A stretch of DNA of 64,000 nt from Massilia violaceinigra (GTDB lineage: Bacteria > Pseudomonadota > Gammaproteobacteria > Burkholderiales > Burkholderiaceae_D): the NCBI RefSeq assembly GCF_002752675.1, contig NZ_CP024608.1, positions 3,038,001-3,102,000 on the forward strand, given 5' to 3'. The translations under genes were made by a program, and so were the position numbers. Shown in pieces: positions 1 through 9,238 of this stretch (positions within the stretch are counted from its first letter, which is position 1; each line of letters opens with the position of its first letter). Below the pieces are notes generated by a model that worked only from the letters and a program-made list of their open reading frames with translations, ran no database searches and was not told the origin of the DNA.

Positions 1-1748
1 TACAGGCCGCCGTCGACCAGCATCAACTCGTCGTGCGAACCGGCTTCCGAGATGCGGCCGTGATTGAGCACCACGATGCGGTCGGCCTCGCGGATGGTCG
101 AGAGGCGGTGCGCGATGGCGATGATGGTTACCCGTCCGCGTAGTTCGTTGAGCGCTTCCTGCACCACCTGTTCGGTGGCGCTGTCGATGTGCGAGGTCGC
201 TTCGTCGAGAAGCAGGATGCGCGGCTTGCCGGCCAGCGCGCGCGCAATCGCGATCAGCTGCTTCTGCCCGACCGACAGGCGCGAGCCGCCTTCGCCGAGC
301 GAGGTGTCGTAGCCGTCTTCCAGCGCGGCGATGAAGTCGTGCGCGTGCGCCGCGCGCGCCGCCGTCTCGATGGCTTCCTGCGACAGGCCGCGCCCCATGT
401 CGATGTTTTCGCGCGCCGACGCCGCCAGCAGGAACGGGTCTTGCGGCACCAGCCCCACCTCGGCGCGGAAACGCTCGTTGTCGATCGCCGCCAGCGGCTG
501 GCCGTTGATCTCGATGCAGCCCGGGCGTGAAGGGTAGTAGCGCAGCAGCAGCGACAAGAGGGTCGATTTGCCGCTGCCGGTGTGGCCGACGATGCCGAAA
601 AAGGCGCCCTGCGGCACGTCCAGGCTCAGTTCATGCAGCACGTCCTGGCCCGGCGCATAGCCGAACGTCAGGTCGCGGATGCGCACCGCCGGCGCATCCG
701 GCGCCGCCGGATCGGCGGGCAGCGCGCGCCCGGCCGCGTGCTCCGGCGCGCCCGCTTCGTCGAGCAGGGCCGACACGCGCGCGGTCGCCACCACGGCCTG
801 CTGCAGGCCGCTGAACTGCATGGTGATCTGGATCATCGGCTCGACCACGCGCGCGATGTAGCTGATGAAGGCGTACAGCACGCCGACTTCGACCGCATTC
901 ATTTCGCGCCGCCCGAAACTGTAGATCACCACTGCCAGCAGGATCACGTTGAGCAGGTCGAGCGCGGGGCGCAGCAGGAACGCGTTGGCGCGCAGCTCGG
1001 CCAGGCGCGCCTTGTAGTGCGACCCGTTGGTGGCGGCGAAGCGGGCGCCGAAACGCTCCTGCGCGTTATTCGCCTGCAGCACGCTCATGCCGCCGATCGA
1101 TTCGGCGATCTGGCCGTTGATGTCGCTGCGCAGGGCGCGCGCGCGCGTCACCGCCGGCGCCGACAGGCGCTGGTAGACGAACACGATGGCCACCACCGCC
1201 GGCACCAGGGCCAGCACGATCAGCATCAGGCGCCAGTCCAGCCAGGCCATGGCGATCATGGTCCCGACCAGCACGATGCTGCTGTCGAGGATCACGAACA
1301 GCACCTGGATGTACAAGGTCTTGACGGCTTCGGTGTCGTTGGTCACGCGGCTGATCAGCTGACCGGTGATGGCGCGGTCGAAAAAAGCCATCGGCAGGCG
1401 CAGCACATGGCCGAACACCCATTCGCGCAGGCGCTGCACCGAGCGCATGGCCAGGCCCGACAGGCGCACCAGCTGCAGGTAGCGCAGCCAGCTGGCGATC
1501 CAGCCGCTCACCAGCATGGCGCCGAGCAGCATGGCCATGCGCGGAAAATCCAGGTGGCGCGGCAGCAGGTGCTCGTCGATCAGGGCCTTGCCGAGGATCG
1601 GGCCGATCACTTCCAGGGCGGCCGCGAGAATGAGCCACAGGGTGGCCCAGAGCAGGTGCCGGCGGTCGGGATGGGCGGCGCGGCGCAACAGGCCGATCGC
1701 TTGCGCGGCCTGCGCGCGCATCGCCTTGGGAGTGGTATCAGAGTGCAT
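1..1748 (-). CDS. mdlB: Multidrug ABC transporter MdlB-like half-transporter (C-terminus cut by window edge)
   Basis: Second half of a heterodimeric ABC exporter, with a transmembrane domain followed by an ATPase domain in the inner membrane. About 582 codons are visible, reading from an ATG at 1748 down to the window edge; the last few residues lie outside. The translation shows Walker A (GHTGSGKST), a signature LSVGQKQL in place of LSGGQ, Walker B ILLLDEATSHID and an H-loop IAHRLST. The LSVGQ variant also occurs in MdlB relatives. The start overlaps the mdlA stop by 11 bases, so the two are translationally coupled. Assignment rests on pairing with the MdlA-like partner and overall similarity to E. 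coli MdlB. The substrate cannot be read from the sequence. Confidence 0.85.
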   Translation of the reverse strand, partial: MHSDTTPKAMRAQAAQAIGLLRRAAHPDRRHLLWATLWLILAAALEVIGPILGKALIDEHLLPRHLDFPRMAMLLGAMLVSGWIASWLRYLQLVRLSGLAMRSVQRLREWVFGHVLRLPMAFFDRAITGQLISRVTNDTEAVKTLYIQVLFVILDSSIVLVGTMIAMAWLDWRLMLIVLALVPAVVAIVFVYQRLSAPAVTRARALRSDINGQIAESIGGMSVLQANNAQERFGARFAATNGSHYKARLAELRANAFLLRPALDLLNVILLAVVIYSFGRREMNAVEVGVLYAFISYIARVVEPMIQITMQFSGLQQAVVATARVSALLDEAGAPEHAAGRALPADPAAPDAPAVRIRDLTFGYAPGQDVLHELSLDVPQGAFFGIVGHTGSGKSTLLSLLLRYYPSRPGCIEINGQPLAAIDNERFRAEVGLVPQDPFLLAASARENIDMGRGLSQEAIETAARAAHAHDFIAALEDGYDTSLGEGGSRLSVGQKQLIAIARALAGKPRILLLDEATSHIDSATEQVVQEALNELRGRVTIIAIAHRLSTIREADRIVVLNHGRISEAGSHDELMLVDGGL

Positions 1749-3489
1749 CGAGGCTGGCCTCCAGTTGTTGATAGCGCCACTGGCTGGCGTACCAGCCGTC
1801 GCGTTCGAGCAGGGCCTCGTGGGTGCCCGACTCGGTAATGCGGCCGTCGCGCAGCACCACGATGAAGTCGGCGTTGACCACGGCCGAAAGCCGATGGCTG
1901 GCGATGATCACGCTGCGTTCGGGCCGCGCGCGCCGCAGTTCTTCCAGGTGTTCGAGGATGCGCGTTTCGGTGCCGGTATCGACCGCCGACAGGGCGTCGT
2001 CGAGCAGCAGCAGGGTGCTGTCGGCCAGCAGCGAACGGGCAATCGCCACGCGCTGGCGCTGGCCGCCCGACAGGGTGATGCCGCGTTCGCCCACCGGCGT
2101 GTCGTAACCCTGCGGGAAGCGCAGGATGTCTTCGTGGATGGCGGCCATGTGGGCCGCGTGCTCGATCTGCGCGCGCGTGGCGTCCGGGCGCGCCAGCGCG
2201 ATGTTCTCCGCGATGGTGGCCGAGAACAGGAACGATTCCTGCGGCACCCAGCTGATCGCGGAGCGCAAGGTCGCCAGCGTATAGTCCGCGAGCGGCCGGC
2301 CGCCCCAGCTGGCCTCGCCCGTCTGCGGCGTGGCCTGGCGCAGCAGCACGCGCAGCAGGGTCGATTTGCCGGAGCCGGTCGGTCCCACCAGGCCCAGGGT
2401 CTGGCCGGGCGCGACGCTGCACGACACGTCCGCCAGCGCCGGCACGGTTTGCCCGGTGTAGGTGTAGCCGACATGGTCCAGCACCAGCGCGCCCGGGGCC
2501 AGCTCGGCCACCGTGCCATGGTCGTCCACGCTCAGGGGCGTGTCGAGCAGGGGCTGCACGCGCGCCAGTGCCGCGCGTCCGCGTTCGATCAGCGAGAGCA
2601 CCCAGCCGGCCGCGAACATCGGCCAGATCAACTGGCCCAGGTACATGGTGAAGCTGGTCAGCGCGCCGATGGTCAGTTCGTTATGCCACACCAGATAGCC
2701 GCCCAGGCCGAGCGTGAGCACGCTGGCGGCGGTGAGGGTCAGGCCGACGGCCGGCTCATAGGCCGCTTCCCATTTCTGGGCGCGCAGGCTGGCGTCGGCC
2801 GCGTGCGCGGCCAGTTCGCCGAATTGCGCCGCGCTGCGCTGCTCCAGCCCCAGCGCGCGCAGGGTGCGCACGCCCGACAGGGCTTCCTGCACATGGTCGT
2901 TCAGGCTGGAGAAGCGCTTGAGCGAGTCGGTGGCTGCCACGTGGATATGGGTGGAGATGCGCCAGAACGCGAACGCCATGAAGGGGAAGGGCAGCAGGGC
3001 GATGCAGGCCAGGCGCCAGTCGACGCCGAGCGTCATGATCCCCAGCACCATGATCAGGGTCAGGGTGCCGTCGAAACCGGCCAGCATGGCTTCGCCGGCC
3101 GCCATTTCGATGGCGTCGATATCGTTGGTGGCCAGCGCCATCAGGTCGCCGGTGCGCTGCTTCTGGTAGAACGCCGGCCCCTGGGCCGACAGGCGCGCGT
3201 AAAAGCGTGTGCGCAGTTCGACCCCGAGCTGGTAGGCGGCGGCGAACAGGCGCAGGCGCCAGCCGACCCGCAGCAGGTAGATGGCCACCCCCATGGCGAG
3301 CAGTTGCAGCAGGCCGCGCAGCAGGTCGCCGGGACCGAGGCTGTGCGCGGCCAGGCCGTCGATCAGGGTGCCGATTTTGCGCGGAATCCAGACCGTGAGC
3401 GCGGCCACGCCGGCCAGCATGAAGGCCGAGGATATATAGGAGCGCCAATGGCGGCGCACAAAGCTGCCGACGAGCTTCGATAAACTCAT
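1738..3489 (-). CDS. mdlA: Multidrug ABC transporter MdlA-like half-transporter
   Basis: A 583-residue ABC exporter half-transporter. Membrane segments fill roughly residues 1-300. The ATPase domain has Walker A GPTGSGKST near residue 370, signature LSGGQRQR near 475, and Walker B LLLLDDALSAVD. Walker B has DD where most ABC proteins have DE, a feature shared with E. coli MdlA. The C-terminus (WRYQQLEASLDAL) closely resembles the end of E. coli MdlA, and the length matches the family (about 590). An AAGGA ribosome site lies 7-8 bases before the ATG. It is the first gene of an mdlA-mdlB operon. MdlAB is a poorly characterised exporter, so the substrate is unknown. Confidence 0.9.
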   Translation of the reverse strand: MSLSKLVGSFVRRHWRSYISSAFMLAGVAALTVWIPRKIGTLIDGLAAHSLGPGDLLRGLLQLLAMGVAIYLLRVGWRLRLFAAAYQLGVELRTRFYARLSAQGPAFYQKQRTGDLMALATNDIDAIEMAAGEAMLAGFDGTLTLIMVLGIMTLGVDWRLACIALLPFPFMAFAFWRISTHIHVAATDSLKRFSSLNDHVQEALSGVRTLRALGLEQRSAAQFGELAAHAADASLRAQKWEAAYEPAVGLTLTAASVLTLGLGGYLVWHNELTIGALTSFTMYLGQLIWPMFAAGWVLSLIERGRAALARVQPLLDTPLSVDDHGTVAELAPGALVLDHVGYTYTGQTVPALADVSCSVAPGQTLGLVGPTGSGKSTLLRVLLRQATPQTGEASWGGRPLADYTLATLRSAISWVPQESFLFSATIAENIALARPDATRAQIEHAAHMAAIHEDILRFPQGYDTPVGERGITLSGGQRQRVAIARSLLADSTLLLLDDALSAVDTGTETRILEHLEELRRARPERSVIIASHRLSAVVNADFIVVLRDGRITESGTHEALLERDGWYASQWRYQQLEASLDAL

Positions 3490-3517
3490 TACGTTCCTTG
3501 GAAGTTGCGCCCAGAAT

Positions 3518-3540
3518 GAAAAAACGGGCCGAAGCCCGTT
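3518..3540 (-). terminator. Rho-independent terminator of the phasin gene
   Basis: Read on the minus strand, a 7-bp stem AACGGGC/GCCCGTT closes on a TTCG tetraloop and is followed by a run of six T. It sits between the phasin stop and the mdlA start, so it should end phasin transcription and separate it from mdlAB. Confidence 0.85.
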
Positions 3541-3583
3541 AATTTACTACTTTTGGCAACTTGGCGCAGAGGCCAGCTGTTCT

Positions 3584-4318
3584 TTACTTCTTGCGCGCGC
3601 CTTTCGACCCCGACGCATCGGCCATTTTGCCGATGCCCGGCTTGCCCGAATGCTGGGCCGGCGGCGGCGTGGCGTCGATCGGCCGGATGCCGGAGACGTC
3701 GATCTGGATCGCGTCGTCGGCCGCCAGTGGCGCGGCGGACGGCGCGTCCGCCGAGGCGCCGGCGGCAAAGCTGGCCACCGCGCGCGCGATCGGCGTGGCG
3801 CCGGCCAGCGGCAGCGGATCGGGGTCCGACTCGCCGATCGGGTTCATGCTGACGATGATCGGCTCATCGTCGGTGTCCGGCTCGGCCGGGGCATCGCTGG
3901 CGGCCGCTTCGATCTGGTCGTCGGCGGCTTGCTCGTCGTATTCGGGTTCGTCGCCGTGCGCTTCATCGTTGGCGGGCGCGCGCGCCAGGCTTGGTGCGGA
4001 CAGGGTCGATACCTTGGTAGCGGCGGTGCTCACGCTGCCGGCGATGCCGAACAGGGCGCGGCTGTAGTCGAGAATGGTGTTGAAGCTCTCGCGGCTGTGC
4101 GCGGTCAGCGCCAGCAGGTCGCGCGGGTCCTTGGCGGCCAGCAGCTGCTGGAAGGCGGCGCTGGACTTTTCAACGCTGGCGCGGGTGGTGCGCAGGTTCA
4201 GGGCAATGAGCTTCTCGGTATTTTCGACCGCCTTGCCGGAAAAATGGCGGAAAGCGTCGAACTGGGCTTCGAGCTGGGCCTTGCGTGCTGCGGAAAACTG
4301 TTCTGGAAGGTTACTCAT
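3584..4318 (-). CDS. Phasin family protein
   Basis: A 244-residue phasin (Phasin_2 type), a polyhydroxyalkanoate granule-coating protein. The N-terminal ~110 residues (MSNLPEQFSAARKAQLEAQF...) are the amphipathic phasin helices, with the typical LLALTAHSRESF segment. The C-terminal half is long, acidic and rich in Ala, Pro and Asp, and ends in a basic tail (KGARKK). The ATG at 4318 is chosen over an upstream in-frame start because AAGGA lies 9 bases before it. A strong terminator follows. No PHA synthase is in the window, so its placement here says little about the pathway. The extended low-complexity tail makes it longer than a minimal phasin of about 180 residues. Confidence 0.8.
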   Translation of the reverse strand: MSNLPEQFSAARKAQLEAQFDAFRHFSGKAVENTEKLIALNLRTTRASVEKSSAAFQQLLAAKDPRDLLALTAHSRESFNTILDYSRALFGIAGSVSTAATKVSTLSAPSLARAPANDEAHGDEPEYDEQAADDQIEAAASDAPAEPDTDDEPIIVSMNPIGESDPDPLPLAGATPIARAVASFAAGASADAPSAAPLAADDAIQIDVSGIRPIDATPPPAQHSGKPGIGKMADASGSKGARKK

Positions 4319-4542
4319 CGGGGTTCCTTGGAAGTGTTTTATGACGCGCTGCAATATTGCTAAGTCTATCCATGAATGCTTGCCTTGAAAAGCAGTTTTT
4401 CAACCGTGCTCAGGAAAATTTCTTGCATCGCAGCATTTATGTATTTGGCATGACAGCGGCATGACAAACGCGTGTCCGCGCGACCCAAGGGCGGCCGAAC
4501 TCGCTACAATCGGGACAACCGCCGTTCCCAAGGAGCTTTTCG

Positions 4543-5817
4543 ATGGATCTCGTTATCCGCAACGCCAGCCTGCCCGACGGGCGCCTTCAGATCGACATTG
4601 CCATCGAGGGCGGGCGGATCGCCGCCGTCGGCCCGCGCCTGGCCGTGCAGGGTGCGCACGAGATCGACGCCGAGGGCGACCTGGCCACGCCGCCCTTCGT
4701 CGACGCCCACTTCCATATGGACGCCACGCTCAGTTACGGCCTGCCGCGGGTGAACCGCACCGGCACCCTGCTCGAAGGGATCGCGCTGTGGGGCGAGCTG
4801 AAACCCGGCCTTACCCAGGATGCGCTGGTCGAACGCGCCATGCAGTATTGCGACTGGGCGGTCGCGCGCGGGCTGCTGGCGATCCGCTCGCACGTCGACA
4901 TTTGCGACGACCGCCTGCTGGCCGTCGAAGCGCTGCTGGAAGTGCGGCGCCGCGTGGCGCCCTATCTCGACCTGCAACTGGTGGCGTTTCCGCAGGACGG
5001 GATTTTGCGCAGCGCCAGCGCCTTTGAAAACCTCAAGCGCGCCATCAAGCTGGGGGTGGACGTGGTGGGCGGCATTCCCCACTTCGAGCGCACCATGAGC
5101 GAAGGGGCGGCCTCGGTGCGCCTGCTGTGCGAATACGCGGCCGGGCAGGGGCTGCGGGTGGACATGCACTGCGACGAGTCGGACGACCCCATGTCGCGCC
5201 ATATCGAAACGCTGGCCTTCGAGACGCAGCGCCTCGGGATGCAGGGCCGGGTGGCCGGCTCGCACCTGACCTCGATGCACTCGATGGACAACTACTATGT
5301 CAGCAAGCTGCTGCCGCTGATCCGCGAGGCGGGCGTGGCGGCGATCGCCAACCCGCTCATCAACATCACGTTGCAGGGCCGCCACGACACCTACCCCAAG
5401 CGGCGCGGCATGACGCGCGTGCCGGAACTGATCGCGGCCGGGGTGGACGTCGCCTTCGGCCACGATTGCGCGATGGACCCGTGGTACAGCCTCGGTTCGG
5501 GCGACATGCTGGAAGTGGCGCATATGGGCCTGCACGTGGCGCAGATGACGGGGCAGGACGCGATGCACCAGTGCTTCCTGGCGGTGACGGAAGTCCCGGC
5601 CCGCATCCTCGGGCTGGAAGGCTACGGCATCGCGCCGGGCTGCCACGCCGACCTGGTGCTGCTGGACGCGGCCAGCACGGTCGAAGCGATCCGCCTGCGC
5701 GCGGCGCGGCGCATGGTGATCCGGCGCGGCGTGGTGGTGAGCGAGGCGCCGCGCGCGCGCGCCACCCTGAACCTGCCGGGGCGCGCGGCCACCATCGATT
5801 TCCGTCTCCGGCGCTAG
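4543..5817 (+). CDS. Cytosine deaminase-like amidohydrolase
   Basis: A 424-residue metal-dependent amidohydrolase of the CodA type, close to E. coli CodA in length. Visible metal and catalytic elements are the HxH pair FVDAHFHMD (H56, H58), HVDICDD, HCDESDD, and the GHDCAMDPWYSLG loop that carries the metal-bound Asp in this family. These support deamination of cytosine or a related purine/pyrimidine such as isoguanine. Substrate cannot be fixed from sequence. The start is clear: AAGGAG lies 9-10 bases upstream of the ATG. There is no adjacent codB permease, which usually accompanies codA, so it may act on an internally generated base. Confidence 0.8.
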   Translation: MDLVIRNASLPDGRLQIDIAIEGGRIAAVGPRLAVQGAHEIDAEGDLATPPFVDAHFHMDATLSYGLPRVNRTGTLLEGIALWGELKPGLTQDALVERAMQYCDWAVARGLLAIRSHVDICDDRLLAVEALLEVRRRVAPYLDLQLVAFPQDGILRSASAFENLKRAIKLGVDVVGGIPHFERTMSEGAASVRLLCEYAAGQGLRVDMHCDESDDPMSRHIETLAFETQRLGMQGRVAGSHLTSMHSMDNYYVSKLLPLIREAGVAAIANPLINITLQGRHDTYPKRRGMTRVPELIAAGVDVAFGHDCAMDPWYSLGSGDMLEVAHMGLHVAQMTGQDAMHQCFLAVTEVPARILGLEGYGIAPGCHADLVLLDAASTVEAIRLRAARRMVIRRGVVVSEAPRARATLNLPGRAATIDFRLRR

Positions 5818-5915
5818 GGTGACGGCTTGACGGGCAGGGCGGCATCGGTGCTACACTCGTCAACGGAAAACTTGTCGAAACATGAACCAGGCGCGACGTT
5901 CAACCGGGAGGCCGC

Positions 5916-6452
5916 GTGAGCCAGCATCAGATCCAGATCCGTCCTGCCGCCGCCACCGACAGCGAGGCGATGTGGACGATTTTCGACGCCATCATCGGCG
6001 CCGGCGAATCCTATCCTTTCGCGCCGGGTACTTCCAGAGAGGCCTGCGCCGACTACTGGTTCAACCCGCGCTCGACCAGCTTCGTCGCCGTCGCCGGGGA
6101 CGGGCGCGTGCTGGGCATGTACAAGCTGGTGCCGAACCAGATGGACCTGGGCGCGCACGTGGCCAATGCCTCGTACATGGTCAGCCCGGCGGCGCAGGGC
6201 GCCGGCGTGGGTACCCTGCTCGGCCGGCACAGCCTGGAAGAAGCGCGCCGCCAGGGCTATCTGGCGATGCAGTTCAACTACGTCATCAGCAGTAACCTGG
6301 CCGCCGTCGCGCTGTGGAAAAAGCTCGGCTTCGCGATCATCGGCACCCTGCCCAAATCGTTCCGCCATGCGCGCCTGGGCTATGTGGACGCCTACGTGAT
6401 GTACCAGCTGCTCAGCGATCCGGCCGACTGGCAGGCGCCGCCGTTGCGATGA
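5916..6452 (+). CDS. GNAT family N-acetyltransferase
   Basis: A 178-residue GNAT acetyltransferase that starts at GTG with GGGAGG just upstream. The acetyl-CoA binding motif A is visible as VSPAAQGAGVGTLLGRHSLEEA, followed by the typical NLAAVALWKKLGFAIIGTLPKSF near the C-terminus. The substrate is unknown. Its stop overlaps the start of the next GNAT gene by four bases (ATGA), so the pair is translationally coupled and may act on related substrates. Confidence 0.85.
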   Translation: MSQHQIQIRPAAATDSEAMWTIFDAIIGAGESYPFAPGTSREACADYWFNPRSTSFVAVAGDGRVLGMYKLVPNQMDLGAHVANASYMVSPAAQGAGVGTLLGRHSLEEARRQGYLAMQFNYVISSNLAAVALWKKLGFAIIGTLPKSFRHARLGYVDAYVMYQLLSDPADWQAPPLR

Positions 6453-6970
6453 AGATCCTCGAGACCGCGCGCCTGGCGCTGCGCACCGTGGAAGCGGCCG
6501 ATGCGCCGTTCTACCTGGAGATAGTCAACGATCCCGGCTTCATCGCCAACATCGGCGACCGCGGCATCCGCACGCTGGAGGCGGCGCGCCTGCACATCGA
6601 AAACGGTCCGGTGAAGATGCAGGAAACGCTCGGGCATGCGATCTGGCTGGTGGCGCTCAAGGATAGCGGGGTGGCGATCGGCATGTGCGGCCTGATCAAG
6701 CGTGAAACGCTGCCCACGATCGACATCGGCTACGCTTTCCTGCCGGCCTGGCGCGGCCAGGGCTATGCGCTGGAAGCGGCCGAGGGCGTGCTCGCCTACG
6801 CGCGCGATACGCTCGGGGTGGCGCGCCTGCTGGCAATTACCTCGCCACACAACACCGCGTCGAGCGCACTGCTCGAAAAACTGGGCCTGCGTTTTGAAAA
6901 GATTGTCCACCTTACACCAGAAGATCCCGGCACCCGGCTGTACACGATGGAACTGTGTGCAACTGCCTGA
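6449..6970 (+). CDS. GNAT family N-acetyltransferase (RimJ/RimL-like)
   Basis: A 173-residue GNAT protein of the RimJ/RimL branch. It begins METARLALRT-like (MKILETARLALRTV), carries IDIGYAFLPAWRGQGYALEAA as acetyl-CoA motif A, and ends with HNTASSALLEKLGLRFEK. The ATG overlaps the upstream GNAT stop by four bases. A longer in-frame reading from 6314 is rejected because it would run through the upstream gene in another frame. The target (protein N-terminus or small molecule) cannot be told. Confidence 0.85.
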   Translation: MKILETARLALRTVEAADAPFYLEIVNDPGFIANIGDRGIRTLEAARLHIENGPVKMQETLGHAIWLVALKDSGVAIGMCGLIKRETLPTIDIGYAFLPAWRGQGYALEAAEGVLAYARDTLGVARLLAITSPHNTASSALLEKLGLRFEKIVHLTPEDPGTRLYTMELCATA

Positions 6971-7084
6971 AATACTTGTTCTCAGTTAACGGAAACGTAT
7001 TTCTTTTTGTCTTTTACGCGCGCATGATGAGTTTGCAAAGCAATCGTCTTTACAGGCGTCAACGCAACCATCCCGAGAGAGACC

Positions 7085-8818
7085 ATGAAACTCGCCAACC
7101 TCCGAATTGCCGTGCGCCTCAGCGCGCTCGGCGCCTTCTTTTTTGCTGCCTTGCTGCTGGTCGGCCTGGGTGCCTGGTCGGCTTTGCACGGTGCCAACGC
7201 CAGCAGTGCGCTGGCGCTGCAGCGCGCCGCCAAACTGACCGTTGCGGTCGACACGGCGCGCAGTGCCCAGGTCGAATTCAAGATCCAGGTGCAGGAATGG
7301 AAGAATATCCTGCTGCGCGGCACGGACGCGGCCCAGCTGGAAAAGTACACCGCCTCGTTCCGCAAGAGTGGCGATGCCACCCGCGCCGACCTGAGCAAAG
7401 TTAATGCCTTGCTCGGCGAACTGGGGATGCGCACGCCACTGGTCGACGAGGCCATCAAGGCCACCGAGGACCTGAGCAAGAATTACCTGGGCGCGCTGCA
7501 AAAGTTCGATGGCGCCGATCCGGAGAGCTATAAAAATGTCGATAAACTGGTCAAGGGCATGGACCGCGAGCCGACCCAGAAAATCGATGCCATTGTCACT
7601 TTCATCGGCACCGAATCGCGCGCGCTGACGGTGGCCATGGAAAAGCAGCAGGCTGCCGGCGAACGGGTCGCGACCATCGAGCTGCTGGTGATCGTGCTGG
7701 TCACGGTGGCGGTCGGCGCGGTGATCATGGTCTGGCTGGTGCGCAGCATCACCGGGCCGCTCAATGAAGCGGTCAACATTGCGCGCACGGTGGCCAGCGG
7801 CGATCTGTCGACCTCGATCGTGGCGCGCGGCAACGATGAAATCGGCATGCTGCTCAAGTCGCTCAAGGATATGCACGACAGCCTGGCCGAGATTGTCGGC
7901 AAGGTGCGCGCCGGCACCGATTCGATTGCGGCGGCCTCGAGCGAAATTGCCGATGGCAACCAGGACTTGTCGGCGCGGACCGAAGAGCAGGCCAGTTCGC
8001 TCGAAGAAACCGCCTCCGCCATGGAAGAGCTGACCTCGACCGTCAAGCAAAATGGCGAGAATGCCAGCCAGGCGAGCAAGCTGGCCAGCGACGCCTCGGT
8101 GGTGGCGGTGCGCGGTGGTGATGCGGTGGCGCAAGTCATCCACACCATGGGCTCGATCAACGAATCGTCCAAAAAAATCGTGGACATCATTGGCGTGATC
8201 GATGGTATTGCTTTCCAGACCAATATTCTGGCCTTGAATGCTGCGGTGGAAGCGGCGCGGGCGGGCGAGCAGGGACGCGGCTTCGCCGTGGTGGCCTCCG
8301 AAGTGCGCAACCTGGCACAGCGTTCGGCGGCGGCGGCCAAGGAAATCAAGACCCTGATCGGCGACTCGGTCGACAAGGTTGAAACCGGCAGCAAGCTGGT
8401 GGGGCAGGCGGGCAGCACGATGGAAGAAGTGGTGGCCAGCGTGCAGCGGGTCACCGCGATCATTGGCGAGATTGCCGTTGCCAGCGGCGAGCAGAACGTG
8501 GGGATCGACCAGATCAACGATGCCATCGGGCAAATGGATGCCGTGACGCAGCAGAACGCGGCGCTGGTGGAACAAGCGGCCGCGGCGGCGGAAGCGATGA
8601 AGCAGCAGGCGGCCAGCCTGGCCGAAGCGGTCAGCATCTTCAAGATCGGCGACCACCACGTAGCGGCGGCGCCGGCGGCGCGCGCGGGTCGCCGTAGCGC
8701 GCCGACGGCGCGTGCCCCGGCAGCGCGGGCGGCGACCCCGGCAGTCCGTCTGCCCGCCAGCAAACCGGCTGCGGCGCGGCCAGTGCCGGCAGGCGAAAGC
8801 GACTGGGAAGAGTTCTAA
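7085..8818 (+). CDS. Methyl-accepting chemotaxis protein
   Basis: A 577-residue chemoreceptor of the Tar/Tsr layout. It has a first membrane helix at about residues 10-32, a periplasmic four-helix-bundle type sensor domain (about 35-195), a second membrane helix (about 197-220), a HAMP region ([11 protein letters not shown]...) and a long signalling domain. The hairpin tip is visible as [33 protein letters not shown]. The protein ends in DWEEF after an Ala/Pro-rich linker. Tails of this type (NWETF-like) tether CheR and CheB in known receptors. A GAGAGA ribosome site precedes the ATG. No che or flagellar genes are adjacent, so it is an orphan receptor. The ligand is unknown. Confidence 0.92.
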   Translation: MKLANLRIAVRLSALGAFFFAALLLVGLGAWSALHGANASSALALQRAAKLTVAVDTARSAQVEFKIQVQEWKNILLRGTDAAQLEKYTASFRKSGDATRADLSKVNALLGELGMRTPLVDEAIKATEDLSKNYLGALQKFDGADPESYKNVDKLVKGMDREPTQKIDAIVTFIGTESRALTVAMEKQQAAGERVATIELLVIVLVTVAVGAVIMVWLVRSITGPLNEAVNIARTVASGDLSTSIVARGNDEIGMLLKSLKDMHDSLAEIVGKVRAGTDSIAAASSEIADGNQDLSARTEEQASSLEETASAMEELTSTVKQNGENASQASKLASDASVVAVRGGDAVAQVIHTMGSINESSKKIVDIIGVIDGIAFQTNILALNAAVEAARAGEQGRGFAVVASEVRNLAQRSAAAAKEIKTLIGDSVDKVETGSKLVGQAGSTMEEVVASVQRVTAIIGEIAVASGEQNVGIDQINDAIGQMDAVTQQNAALVEQAAAAAEAMKQQAASLAEAVSIFKIGDHHVAAAPAARAGRRSAPTARAPAARAATPAVRLPASKPAAARPVPAGESDWEEF

Positions 8819-8828
8819 AACTCCATTG

Positions 8829-9036
8829 CAACATTTCTTAACCGGGGTCAGAGCTCTGACTCGCAACATCTTGCTCGCAAATCCGGTACCGGCCGCCGGA
8901 TTTGCAGCATGCCTCCCTTTGCTTCCCCCTCGCTTGCCTCGCTTCCCCACCCCATCACCACGGCGCTGCGCCAGCGTCTGCGCCCCAATGAGGAAATGTT
9001 TCGAGTCAGAGCTCTGACCCCAATTAAGAAATATTG
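8829..9036. repeat. BIME/MITE-like inverted-repeat element
   Basis: A roughly 208-bp non-coding block bounded by two ~41-bp arms in inverted orientation (8829-8869 and 8996-9036) that match with only a few differences. Each arm contains the 14-bp perfect palindrome GTCAGAGCTCTGAC (8847-8860 and 9005-9018). Between them is another hairpin with arms GCAAATCCGG/CCGGATTTGC (8877-8905). No transposase is present. The structure fits a REP-pair (BIME) or a small non-autonomous element. Together with flanking sequence it fills most of the 420-bp gap between the chemoreceptor and rsbR. Confidence 0.7.
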
Positions 9037-9153
9037 TGAGGCGGATCTGCCCCGTTTGGACATGTAATTCCCATACGGAATGCGTGCGCTTCGGTGCGCC
9101 GATGTGCGGGGGGAGGTTTTACTAATTGTGCACGGTTGCTTGTCGAGTATCTA

Positions 9154-9159
9154 TATAAT
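9154..9159 (+). promoter_or_regulatory. Putative -10 box of the rsb operon
   Basis: A perfect TATAAT lies about 80 bases before the rsbR ATG, in the AT-rich stretch TATCTATATAATG. No good -35 hexamer is seen at 16-18 bp, so either an activator or another sigma factor may be involved. This is suggestive only. Confidence 0.35.
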
Positions 9160-9238
9160 GCGAAGAACATCGCCGCGACCGGGACCGGTCCGCCTATCGC
9201 TTTCACATTCTTAGCCGCACTATCCCTAAAAGGATCCA

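Noticed and set aside
1516..3483. 655-codon plus-strand open frame opposite mdlA
   Set aside because: Low-complexity His/Gln/Arg-rich antisense translation; the minus strand encodes a complete ABC transporter.
8848..9063. Short open frame inside the inverted-repeat element
   Set aside because: It runs across both repeat arms, has no ribosome site and no domain; the DNA is better explained as a structured repeat.
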